From positions 1-47,609 of the IMG/VR virus record IMGVR_UViG_3300032288_004095: a stretch of DNA of 47,609 nucleotides. One strand, written 5' to 3'. This document shows positions 40,361-47,609 of this stretch, one piece after another. Under the pieces are notes generated by a model, which was given only the letters and a program-made list of their open reading frames with translations, was not told where the DNA came from and searched no databases. This stretch comes from a virus. The translations under genes and the position numbers were made by a program. Position 1 is the stretch's first letter; the number at the start of each line of letters is the position of its first letter.

Positions 40361-40691
40361 TTTTGAAAAACTAGATGAAGAGACTCCGGTTCTTCCACAA
40401 AGATTTGCTGGGATGATTCAGATAAAGAACATATCTGGTCGCACTGTCGCAGCTGACTCACAGGGAAATTACATGACCCCAGATTCCTATGCAGCGGTAA
40501 ACCCGTTTGATGTAACGGTTATGAAACAGCTAGGCAAGGGCATTTTTCAGGTAATCGAATTTTTAATAGATGACAACGATTTGTCTTCCAAGACCATTGT
40601 CAACAAAATACCTAAAAAGAAAAAGAATAAACCACAAAGTATTCCAGCTGGCGGGTCGCTTCCACCCGGGAAATGCTGCCCAACACGCTAA
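40353..40691 (+). CDS. Hypothetical small tail-region protein
   Basis: A 112-aa protein. Residues 15-75 look beta-rich (FAGMIQIKNISGRTVAADSQ), followed by an acidic stretch, a lysine run (KIPKKKKNKP) and a Pro/Gly end with two adjacent cysteines. No family was recognised. It lies directly before the promoter-like gap upstream of the sheath. Confidence 0.6.
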   Translation: MNNFEKLDEETPVLPQRFAGMIQIKNISGRTVAADSQGNYMTPDSYAAVNPFDVTVMKQLGKGIFQVIEFLIDDNDLSSKTIVNKIPKKKKNKPQSIPAGGSLPPGKCCPTR

Positions 40692-40697
40692 TATGTA

Positions 40698-40725
40698 TTG
40701 GTGACTTTGAAATAAAGTTTATAAA
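40698..40725 (+). promoter_or_regulatory. Candidate promoter for the sheath and tube genes
   Basis: TTGGTG (40698-40703) and TATAAA (40720-40725) with a 16-bp spacer lie in the 126-bp gap before the tail sheath gene. A dedicated promoter fits the high copy number of sheath and tube proteins. AAGGAG follows at 40807-40812 as ribosome binding site. Confidence 0.45.
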
Positions 40726-40817
40726 AATAAGTTGCCAAAGAAAGTTCTACTATGGTGGTATTATCGCTGTGGTTAAAGAACGTAAAAAATTCTAGGCAGA
40801 AACCGAAGGAGTGACAA

Positions 40818-42278
40818 ATGGCGGGCATCGTACTCACCACAGCAGTAAGAACAGGTCCAGTAACTACTACAACTGCACCTACATCGACGTTGTTTATAGC
40901 TGGCGTCACCGAAAAGGGGCCAGAAGGTGATGCAAAGTTAATCACCAGTGTTGCTGACTACAATGCAATCTACGGCGGATACACATCTGCTGGATATGTG
41001 CACGAATCAGTCCAAATGTTCTTTGAAGAAGGCGGCTCACGCGCCTATGTTTCAAGAGTTATTCCTTCAGACGCAGTTAGTGCATCTTGCACAGTAGCTG
41101 ATGCCTCAGCCGGAACCGTTGTTACATTAATTGCATCTGGTGAGGGCACATGGCCACACTCTGGTGCGCTTACAGTTGGCGTAATTCAGCCAACTGCTGG
41201 TTCAACATTTAGACTCCGTATCTACTCTGATGGCGACCTTGTATACACAACTCCAATTTGCACAACCAAGACAGAGCTTGTTGACGAAATCAACAACAGC
41301 ACAGTTGCGGCTCTTTATGTAACTGCAGTTGCTGGAGCAAGCAGCTTGATTCCACAGGTAACGGTTTCAAACTTGAACTTCACCGGTGGTAGCAATGGAA
41401 CAACAGTAACTGACGCAGATGTTGAAACAGCTCTTGAGGCTTTCATTCCAACACTTGGGCCAGGCGCTGTTGCGGCTCCTGGTTTCTACACACAGACTGT
41501 TTATGAAGCTTTGATTGACCATGCAAAAGCAAACAACAGAATTGCTTTGCTTGGTTTTGACAAGGATGATACGGTCAACGATGTTTTGAGCGTAACTTCA
41601 AACTACGAAGACAGAGACGGCGCTGAAGGTGCCGCATGGTTCTACCCATGGGTAAAAATCCCAAGAGGCAACCTCACAATCTCCGTACCTTGCGAAGGTT
41701 ATGTTGCAGCTAAGAGAGCAGCCGTACACAATAAGCTTGGTTCATGGCACGCATATGCAGGCCTTAAGAGCGAAGCACGTTTTGTAAGTGGTGTTCAGAC
41801 AACAATCTCTTCTACACAGGCTGATGCATTGGACCTCGTCTACATCAATCCAATCAGAATCATCAACGGAAGCGTAAGAATCTACGGAGCACGCTCAGCC
41901 TCAACGGACACATTAAACTTCAGGTACATCAACTCTAGAGAAGTGCTCAATGACATCATTGACAAGGCTCAGGTTGGTCTTGAAGCGCTCGTGTTCTCGG
42001 TTATTGATGGTAGAAGAAGCCTCTTCGGGGAAGTTGCTGCTGTACTAATCAATGTGCTTGACCCAATCTCAAAAGCTGGTGGGTTGTTTGAGTTGTACAA
42101 CTCGGACGGAAAGCTTCTTGACCCCGGCTATGTAATTCAGGTCAACGACGCAATCAACCCAATTTCTCAGCTTGCCACTGGTGTGGTTAAAGCTAAGGTC
42201 GGCGCAAGAGTTTCATCTATTGGTGACACTATTGAAGTCGAAATAACAAAATCAAATCTTACGTCTTCGCTAGGTTAA
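40818..42278 (+). CDS. Tail sheath protein (contractile tail)
   Basis: A 486-aa protein. The N-terminus (TAPTSTLFIAGVTEKGPEGD, then LITSVADYNAIYGGY, VQMFFEEGGSRAYVSRV) is typical of myovirus sheath proteins. The C-terminal domain includes INPIRIINGSVRIYGARS and RYINSREVLNDIIDKA, the segment that contacts the next subunit. The sheath contracts to drive the inner tube through the cell envelope. This gene, with the tube protein after it, establishes the contractile tail. It has a strong AAGGAG ribosome binding site. Confidence 0.93.
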   Translation: MAGIVLTTAVRTGPVTTTTAPTSTLFIAGVTEKGPEGDAKLITSVADYNAIYGGYTSAGYVHESVQMFFEEGGSRAYVSRVIPSDAVSASCTVADASAGTVVTLIASGEGTWPHSGALTVGVIQPTAGSTFRLRIYSDGDLVYTTPICTTKTELVDEINNSTVAALYVTAVAGASSLIPQVTVSNLNFTGGSNGTTVTDADVETALEAFIPTLGPGAVAAPGFYTQTVYEALIDHAKANNRIALLGFDKDDTVNDVLSVTSNYEDRDGAEGAAWFYPWVKIPRGNLTISVPCEGYVAAKRAAVHNKLGSWHAYAGLKSEARFVSGVQTTISSTQADALDLVYINPIRIINGSVRIYGARSASTDTLNFRYINSREVLNDIIDKAQVGLEALVFSVIDGRRSLFGEVAAVLINVLDPISKAGGLFELYNSDGKLLDPGYVIQVNDAINPISQLATGVVKAKVGARVSSIGDTIEVEITKSNLTSSLG

Positions 42279-42294
42279 ACGGAGGAAAATCAAA

Positions 42295-42756
42295 ATGGCT
42301 AAGCTTTCTCAGCGTCAAATATTGGCAAAAATTGCACCGGTTCAACCATTAGTGCATCCAGCTCTTACTGGGTATTTTGCTCAAGTGTCGGGTGGCGAGA
42401 TAACTGCCGCCGTAGAAAAAATCTACGTTGGTGGAGAGAAGTTTCCTGAACTGCTCTGTGCTCCTTCCGAAGTTGGCGACATCACGCTAACCAAGCACTA
42501 CTCAGATGACGAAAGAGGCACACTTAATAAGCTTCGTCAGTATGTTGGCTCGGCATTTTATAATGTGACTATTTATTATCTGAACTGTGATATTTCTTCT
42601 GGTAAGCCAGACAGAGCATACTCAAACTGTCTTTTGGTTGGTTTGACAGAACCAGATGGCGACTCTTCTTCTGGTGCTCCAGCAACATATGCACTCACAT
42701 TCTCGGTGAACAAGGGTCCTGCGAATGTTGCCGGCGAAACATTCCAATTCGAATAA
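42295..42756 (+). CDS. Tail tube protein
   Basis: A 153-aa protein directly after the sheath with a GGAGGA site 9 nt upstream. It contains FAQVSGGEITAAVEKIYVGG and ITLTKHYSDDERGTLNKLRQ, a beta-rich tube-type pattern (compare T4 gp19 and similar inner-tube proteins). Size and position fit the subunit that stacks into the tail tube. Confidence 0.85.
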   Translation: MAKLSQRQILAKIAPVQPLVHPALTGYFAQVSGGEITAAVEKIYVGGEKFPELLCAPSEVGDITLTKHYSDDERGTLNKLRQYVGSAFYNVTIYYLNCDISSGKPDRAYSNCLLVGLTEPDGDSSSGAPATYALTFSVNKGPANVAGETFQFE

Positions 42757-42770
42757 GAATCATCTGCCAT

Positions 42771-42785
42771 CACGCATTTGGCGTG
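42771..42785 (+). terminator. Small hairpin between tube and chaperone genes
   Basis: CACGC and GCGTG form a perfect 5-bp stem around a 5-nt loop in the 44-bp gap. No T run follows, so it would be an attenuator or mRNA-end stabiliser lowering chaperone expression rather than a full terminator. Confidence 0.3.
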
Positions 42786-42800
42786 TGCTAGGTTTTGGGC

Positions 42801-43286
42801 ATGACAGAAAAATCAGCTCCTAAAGAAATTCAAGAAGAAACAATTCTCAATCAATTGAAGAACGTTATTGCCAAGAAGGTAGAACGGGCAGAAGTATTTA
42901 TTGAGGTTCCAGAACGAATCGGCGTAAAGCTGTTGGTTAGTCCGAATGTTACTCAGCAACAAATGAGAGCATGGCAAAAGCAGTGTGGTGGAGATTCCCC
43001 AAAGGGAATGGACGCAACAAAGTTTGCATGCACCGTTGTCGGTCAAACAACAAAGGGTGTGTTCTTGAACGGTGAAGAAGTTCTTGATGATGGATGGCCA
43101 TGTACTTTTGGTTCGCCAATCATCTTGGAAATGACAGAAACAACAAAAGCAGTTCCAGACGCAGTTCAAAAGTTTTTTGGTTTGGATGCGCATGTTGAAG
43201 CAGCAGCTCTTGCAATCATTGAAGCCTGTGGTTTCGGTGACACAATCTCGGCGGAGGCTACCGAAAACCCTACGAAACGGTCATAG
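42801..43286 (+). CDS. Tail assembly chaperone, short form (G-like)
   Basis: A 161-aa protein located between tube and tape measure, the standard place for the chaperone. ATG at 42801 is preferred to a TTG at 42795. It includes VFIEVPERIGVKLLVSPNV and ends at TAG 43284-43286. The open -1 frame at its end continues into a conserved extension, so the usual G and G-T products are expected. These proteins coat the tape measure during tail assembly and are not in the mature virion. Confidence 0.8.
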   Translation: MTEKSAPKEIQEETILNQLKNVIAKKVERAEVFIEVPERIGVKLLVSPNVTQQQMRAWQKQCGGDSPKGMDATKFACTVVGQTTKGVFLNGEEVLDDGWPCTFGSPIILEMTETTKAVPDAVQKFFGLDAHVEAAALAIIEACGFGDTISAEATENPTKRS

Positions 43287-43456
43287 AGGAACTTTCCGAA
43301 GACCCTCGAGTGGCCGCAGCAGCCAGACTTGGCGAACTGTGGGGAACAGACCCAATCGTAATACTTAACTCGGAGCCAGATGAATGGCTGATTAGGTATG
43401 CATGCGCAAAGGTGATTGAAGCAGACCGTAAACGTGCAGAGAGCGAATCACGCTAA
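43241..43456 (+). CDS. Tail assembly chaperone, -1 frameshift extension (T-like)
   Basis: The -1 frame is open from after a TGA at 43238-43240 to TAA at 43454-43456 and encodes YETVIEELSEDPRVAAAARL then GELWG and LIRYACAKVIEADRK, a typical chaperone C-terminal domain. It has no usable start codon with a ribosome binding site, so expression needs a -1 shift between 43241 and 43283. There is no standard X-XXY-YYZ heptamer; C-GAA-AAC (43262-43268) is the best candidate, with a GGAGG (43253-43257) placed upstream as in dnaX-type stimulated shifts. The fused protein would be about 218 aa. Confidence 0.75.
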   Translation, partial: HNLGGGYRKPYETVIEELSEDPRVAAAARLGELWGTDPIVILNSEPDEWLIRYACAKVIEADRKRAESESR

Positions 43457-43494
43457 ACTAGTTGTGTCCTCCTATTGCTATTCTGAGGTAATCC

Positions 43495-46400
43495 GTGGCT
43501 GACGCACGCGCAACGATAAAAATAAATGTAACCACAGACAAGAAGGATTTTGCGTCTGCGCTTGGGCAAATGAACGGTCTTAACGCCGCGCTCGGAAACG
43601 GCTCAACAAATTCTAATAAATTCACTCAGTCTTTAAACAAAACAACAACTTCGTTCAGAAGTTACTCAACCGGCGCAGCGGGTGCGGTTAAATCAACTCG
43701 TGGATTTAATACCCAGACAATGACCTCGCAAAAACTTTTGGGCGCATTAAATAAATCCATGAGAGCTATATTCTGGATTGTTATTGCCTTGGGCATTGAG
43801 TTTGCAATAACGGCAGCAACGCTGGCATCAGTTAACGCCGCATTTACAGTTGGGAGAATGGCCGTCAAGGCCTACCACGTCTCGCTGGGACTTCTTGCTG
43901 GAGCTCTCGCTTCGGTTACAGCAGCCGTTGGAATAGGACTTGCTGCATTCCAAGAATACACAGCAGCGATGACCGCATTTAGCTACAAGGGAGTTAACGA
44001 CCTTGGCGACGGAATGGAACAGTCATCAAGCGCAATGAGAAATTTTGCAAAAGATACATCTCTTGCAACTATGGGCGTTGTTGCATTGACACAGGCTTAT
44101 TCAGCAATGGCAAAACAAGCACCAGTTAGTGCGGCTCAAAGAAAAGCACTTGCTGGGGCACTTGATTTTACGACGACTGCAGAAGACCCAAAGAAGGCAT
44201 TTCAGAGTCTCTCTCAGTTCATTGGACTAGTTACTAAGGCAAAAAAAGTTGATTCAAAAGCAACAAGAGCCGCTCAAGCAGTAAGCCCTGAGTTCGCAAA
44301 AGCTGTTGCTGGACAAAAAGATAAATCAGCAGGAGCAATACTTGCATCATTGTCTAGTGGACAACTAGCCACTTCCGCTGGAGTGAGTGGCAACTACAAG
44401 ATGCAACAAACACTTGTTGGGCAATTCCAATCGTTTTTAACAGACCTAGTTGTTCAGCTTACAGACTTTGGTAGAAAACTTTTAGAGCCAGCAAAAGACG
44501 TTCTTGAGTCTTTTTACAAAAATTTTAGAAATGCATTTCGACGAACAGAAGGAATAATAAGCGATTTTGCAACAGGCACAATGATGCCTGGTCTTATAAC
44601 AATTGGTGACACAATTGAAGAATTTTCTGTAAAACTACTAAGAGACTATCTTCCAAAAATAAGCGGTGGAGCTGATTGGCTAAGAAAAACATTTAGCGAC
44701 CTAAAAACATCATTTTCACAATTTGTTAATTCTTTAGACAAATTTAGACGCGGCTCAAAGATTATTACAGACACATTTGGCGAGCCTTTGCTTGCTTTGG
44801 TAAAAGGATTTGGAAGAAATGCCGAACAACTTGGCTATCTTGCAGAAGACAATGAAGAAGCATTTCTAAAATGGGGCAAAGCTCTTGAGGGTCTAATATT
44901 CTCAATCTTTGATTTCTTTGCTGCAATGAAAGTTGCATTTACTGAAGCGCTTCCAGTGTTGACACAAATTGTAAATGGACTGGCCTCCCTTGTTCGTGGT
45001 TTGTCTGCTGTGATAAGCCTGACTGGAACCCTTGGTGGTGGTGGGGGTAACAGCGGAACCGTAAATGCCGGAATGGGTCCTGTCCTCTCATCTGCCTTGA
45101 CCATGGGTCTTATGTATGCAGGCTTTAAGGGTAGGCGCAGATTCCGCGGTGGCAACATAGGAGCCAAATCTGGTCCAACTGCTGCAAGCAAATATGCCTA
45201 CCAACAAACAATCGCTGGTGCTCCAGTACTGCAACGTATGTTCGGCACACCGAACATGATGGGTCCTACTGGTTTTGTTACTAGAACTCGTTCTGCATTT
45301 AGCCGCGGAAGTCTTGGCTCAAGACTGTCAAGAGGCGCTACGGCAATGCTTGGCGGTAACACCGGGTCCGTATCAAACCAAGCCGCAAATCTTGCTACAA
45401 ATATTTATAGGAATCAAACTGGGAGAGCGCAGGCAACTGGTTTTTCAAAAACTAGTTTAGTTGGTGAGTTTGATGAATTCTTAGGAAGAAGAATAAAAGA
45501 TAAAACTGAGCGCATAGAAGCTCTTAGGGCAAGAAAATCATTGAGTAAGTTGAGTTATAGGGAACTTACAAGGGCTGGGCTAACTGGAAATTTGTCTGCA
45601 ATAAGCACCCCAGGGGCTGCTGGTTCAGATTTTGCAAACACATTAAGTTCAAGAAAAAATCCAATCACAGGCGCAACTCTAACCCCCAGACAAATAGCTA
45701 TGTTTGGTATTAGAGCAAAAGTCGGTGGAGCAATGACCGGCCGAGTAGAGGCAATGCAAGCTGGTCTAAGAGGTTCATTTACGCCTGGTCTTGGAATGGC
45801 TGGTTCGCTGATTACAGCTTCTGGTGTTACGTCAAAAATAGGGAATGAAACAGCTCGTTCTGCAGTTGACATGGGTCTAGCGGGTTCTTACTTTGGGAAG
45901 AAGGGCATAATAGCCGGTGCTGGAATTGGCGTTTTGTCAAAAACAACAAATTACGCAGCTGGAGCGATAGCTGGTGGTGCTACTGGTGCACAAATTGCTG
46001 GGACACTAACTGCTGGACTTCCTCCACAAGCTCAAGCAATTGGCAAGGCTTTAGGTTTTGCTATTGGTACAGCAGTTGGAATATTTACTGTTAAATCAAG
46101 AAGGGCGAAGGTAGCAAAAGGAATTGCTGACGAAATGGTTAGAGCTACAGGCGCACGCTCTATCGAAGCTTTACTAAATAGCCCAACATTAAGCACCGCA
46201 TCAGCTATAGCAAAAATTGAAAAGGACCAAAAGGTTTATCAAAAAGCAATATCAATGTCCAAGGGTGGTTCTGGCGACCAAGCAATTAGAGATTACCTGC
46301 TTTCAACCGGCTCAATTAATGAGGAGCAAGCCAAGTCAATTGACATGAGCGACGGAGCTTTTATACAACAGCTTGAGTCAAATAGCACAGCGTTAAAGAT

Positions 46401-47609
46401 GCAGGGTGAATCTTATAAAAAGTTTGAAAATAATGTAAACGCATTAACTACCAGCACTGGTAAAACAAGGGAAGAAATATTTAAATTAGCCAAAGAAACC
46501 GGGGTTAATTTATTTGATGCTTCGCGTTCTTTGACCGATAATTTTAAAGACATGGGTCTGGCCATGAGACAAACAGCTGACAGCATTAAAAATTCAATGA
46601 ATGATATTAGGGCTACAGCGTTAAACGAACTAGACAAGATAAGACAAAAACGCGACGCTTTTGAGGGCTTGCGGTCGTCTCAAAAAGATTTAGCAGAACT
46701 TGGAGCTGGAGCAACGCAAGATGATTTTGCAAATTATCAGCAAGCTATGTCTGATTATGTAGCTTCAGCTTTCCCAGATGACCCAGCTAAACAAATTGAA
46801 GTTTTTAAAAGCTTCGCAACAGGAGCAATGTTCACAGACCCAACATCTCCATTTTTTGGTAATAAAGGACTTCAGGAAGCATTTACCAGAACCCAAAATG
46901 TTGGGGGCGTTTTAACAAGTGGACAGAATAATGCACAAGCTGCCCTAAATGCAATGGCTACGGGGTACTCCTCAAAAATTGCCGTACCAGGAATTAGTGG
47001 ATTGTTAAACATGTCGGGAAGTCAATTTGCAAGAGGCGATGTTGCTACAAATGTAATAAATGAAGGAATTTCTTCAGCAATAGCAAATAATACATTTAAT
47101 CAAGAAGAGTTTGAAAAATTCTTGATAAGTGGCGATATGGAAAATATTAATAACGCTGATGAAATTCAAAGATTGCTAGCAAGTTTTGGTGTTGTCATTG
47201 CCGACAGCGATAAGGGTGCGTTAAAAACACAAAACAATCTTGAAGCTGCAATACTCGCAGGAAGCCTTGACAAAGTAGCATTAGAGCTACATCAACAATT
47301 TTTAGACGCTATTTCATCAGGATTTGACTCAACTCCGGAATGGTGGGAAACACAGCCAGAATGGTGGAGGCAAATGGTTGCTTCTGGTTTTGTAAAGCCA
47401 GCAGATACCAGAAGTTCAAGAAGAGGAAACATCGGTGACACCTCAACCTCTAGAACACTTGGGCGAACTCTTTCCGCACATTCACGTTTTGATTCAGCAC
47501 TAACTGGCTCAAGAAAAATAACAAGCGCATTTAGAACATTTGGTCTCGGTTCACCAAGCTCTGACCATGCAGCTGGTCGAGCCTACGACCTAACAGGTCA
47601 AAACCTTGG
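43495..47609 (+). CDS. Tape measure protein with C-terminal peptidase-like domain (partial)
   Basis: An open frame from GTG 43495 (GAGGT seven bases upstream) to the right edge: 1371 codons with no stop. Early hydrophobic helices (MRAIFWIVIALGIEFAITAA and LLAGALASVTAAVGIGLAAF) and a long helical body with Ala/Gly-rich membrane-like segments are typical of tape measures, which set tail length and exit to the host envelope. Near the edge, SPSSDHAAGRAYDL gives the S-x-H-x2-G-x-A-x-D zinc-ligand pattern of M15-type (VanY-like) peptidases, so it may cut peptidoglycan peptides during DNA entry. The remaining domain lies outside the window. Confidence 0.85.
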   Translation, partial: MADARATIKINVTTDKKDFASALGQMNGLNAALGNGSTNSNKFTQSLNKTTTSFRSYSTGAAGAVKSTRGFNTQTMTSQKLLGALNKSMRAIFWIVIALGIEFAITAATLASVNAAFTVGRMAVKAYHVSLGLLAGALASVTAAVGIGLAAFQEYTAAMTAFSYKGVNDLGDGMEQSSSAMRNFAKDTSLATMGVVALTQAYSAMAKQAPVSAAQRKALAGALDFTTTAEDPKKAFQSLSQFIGLVTKAKKVDSKATRAAQAVSPEFAKAVAGQKDKSAGAILASLSSGQLATSAGVSGNYKMQQTLVGQFQSFLTDLVVQLTDFGRKLLEPAKDVLESFYKNFRNAFRRTEGIISDFATGTMMPGLITIGDTIEEFSVKLLRDYLPKISGGADWLRKTFSDLKTSFSQFVNSLDKFRRGSKIITDTFGEPLLALVKGFGRNAEQLGYLAEDNEEAFLKWGKALEGLIFSIFDFFAAMKVAFTEALPVLTQIVNGLASLVRGLSAVISLTGTLGGGGGNSGTVNAGMGPVLSSALTMGLMYAGFKGRRRFRGGNIGAKSGPTAASKYAYQQTIAGAPVLQRMFGTPNMMGPTGFVTRTRSAFSRGSLGSRLSRGATAMLGGNTGSVSNQAANLATNIYRNQTGRAQATGFSKTSLVGEFDEFLGRRIKDKTERIEALRARKSLSKLSYRELTRAGLTGNLSAISTPGAAGSDFANTLSSRKNPITGATLTPRQIAMFGIRAKVGGAMTGRVEAMQAGLRGSFTPGLGMAGSLITASGVTSKIGNETARSAVDMGLAGSYFGKKGIIAGAGIGVLSKTTNYAAGAIAGGATGAQIAGTLTAGLPPQAQAIGKALGFAIGTAVGIFTVKSRRAKVAKGIADEMVRATGARSIEALLNSPTLSTASAIAKIEKDQKVYQKAISMSKGGSGDQAIRDYLLSTGSINEEQAKSIDMSDGAFIQQLESNSTALKMQGESYKKFENNVNALTTSTGKTREEIFKLAKETGVNLFDASRSLTDNFKDMGLAMRQTADSIKNSMNDIRATALNELDKIRQKRDAFEGLRSSQKDLAELGAGATQDDFANYQQAMSDYVASAFPDDPAKQIEVFKSFATGAMFTDPTSPFFGNKGLQEAFTRTQNVGGVLTSGQNNAQAALNAMATGYSSKIAVPGISGLLNMSGSQFARGDVATNVINEGISSAIANNTFNQEEFEKFLISGDMENINNADEIQRLLASFGVVIADSDKGALKTQNNLEAAILAGSLDKVALELHQQFLDAISSGFDSTPEWWETQPEWWRQMVASGFVKPADTRSSRRGNIGDTSTSRTLGRTLSAHSRFDSALTGSRKITSAFRTFGLGSPSSDHAAGRAYDLTGQNL

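Noticed and set aside
40688-40945. An 85-codon minus-strand frame over the sheath gene start
   Set aside because: It crosses the sheath gene front and the promoter-like gap and shows no protein-like pattern.

Overview
This window is part of the genome of a tailed double-stranded DNA phage with a contractile (myovirus-type) tail. The evidence is a large terminase, a portal-MuF fusion, an HK97-type prohead protease, head-tail connector genes, a tail sheath, a tail tube, frameshifted tail chaperones and a tape measure. No integrase, tRNA, insertion sequence, CRISPR array or lysis cassette was seen. The moderate, rather AT-rich composition and the mix of small proteins (Rad52-like annealing protein, Cas4-like nuclease, RuvC, an ART-like head protein) remind me of phages of Actinobacteria, perhaps freshwater ones. 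That host guess is inference only.

Layout: two gene arms diverge from a 34-bp gap near 29.97 kb. The leftward arm (29.96 kb to 1, minus strand) holds a small membrane protein, the portal-MuF fusion, a 3222-codon protease polyprotein, three small to medium head proteins (166, 68 and 497 aa), three very large proteins (852, 1751 and 1445 aa), one of 686 aa and two small ones. They are nearly back to back, several with 8-nt start/stop overlaps. The rightward arm holds the terminase, a recombination block (Rad52-like, RecB/Cas4-like nuclease, HNH, RuvC), a structured non-coding stretch with a terminator, a ParB / PAPS-reductase-like / ParB cassette, then connector genes, sheath, tube, chaperones and a tape measure that runs off the right edge.

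The most unusual content is in the leftward arm. The prohead protease is the N-terminus of a 3222-residue polyprotein carrying twelve copies of a short motif of the form G-P-V-G-x-M. These copies cut it into separate modules, several of which are DNA-binding helix-turn-helix units. The same motif occurs twice each in the 852 and 1751 aa proteins, where it separates modules such as the two HEXXH metalloprotease-like domains. I infer that the motif marks processing sites for the phage's own protease, so that many virion or injected proteins are released from three precursors. A near-identical 119-bp segment is duplicated between two of these precursors. No recognisable major capsid protein is in the window; it may lie beyond the left edge or be too divergent for me to see.
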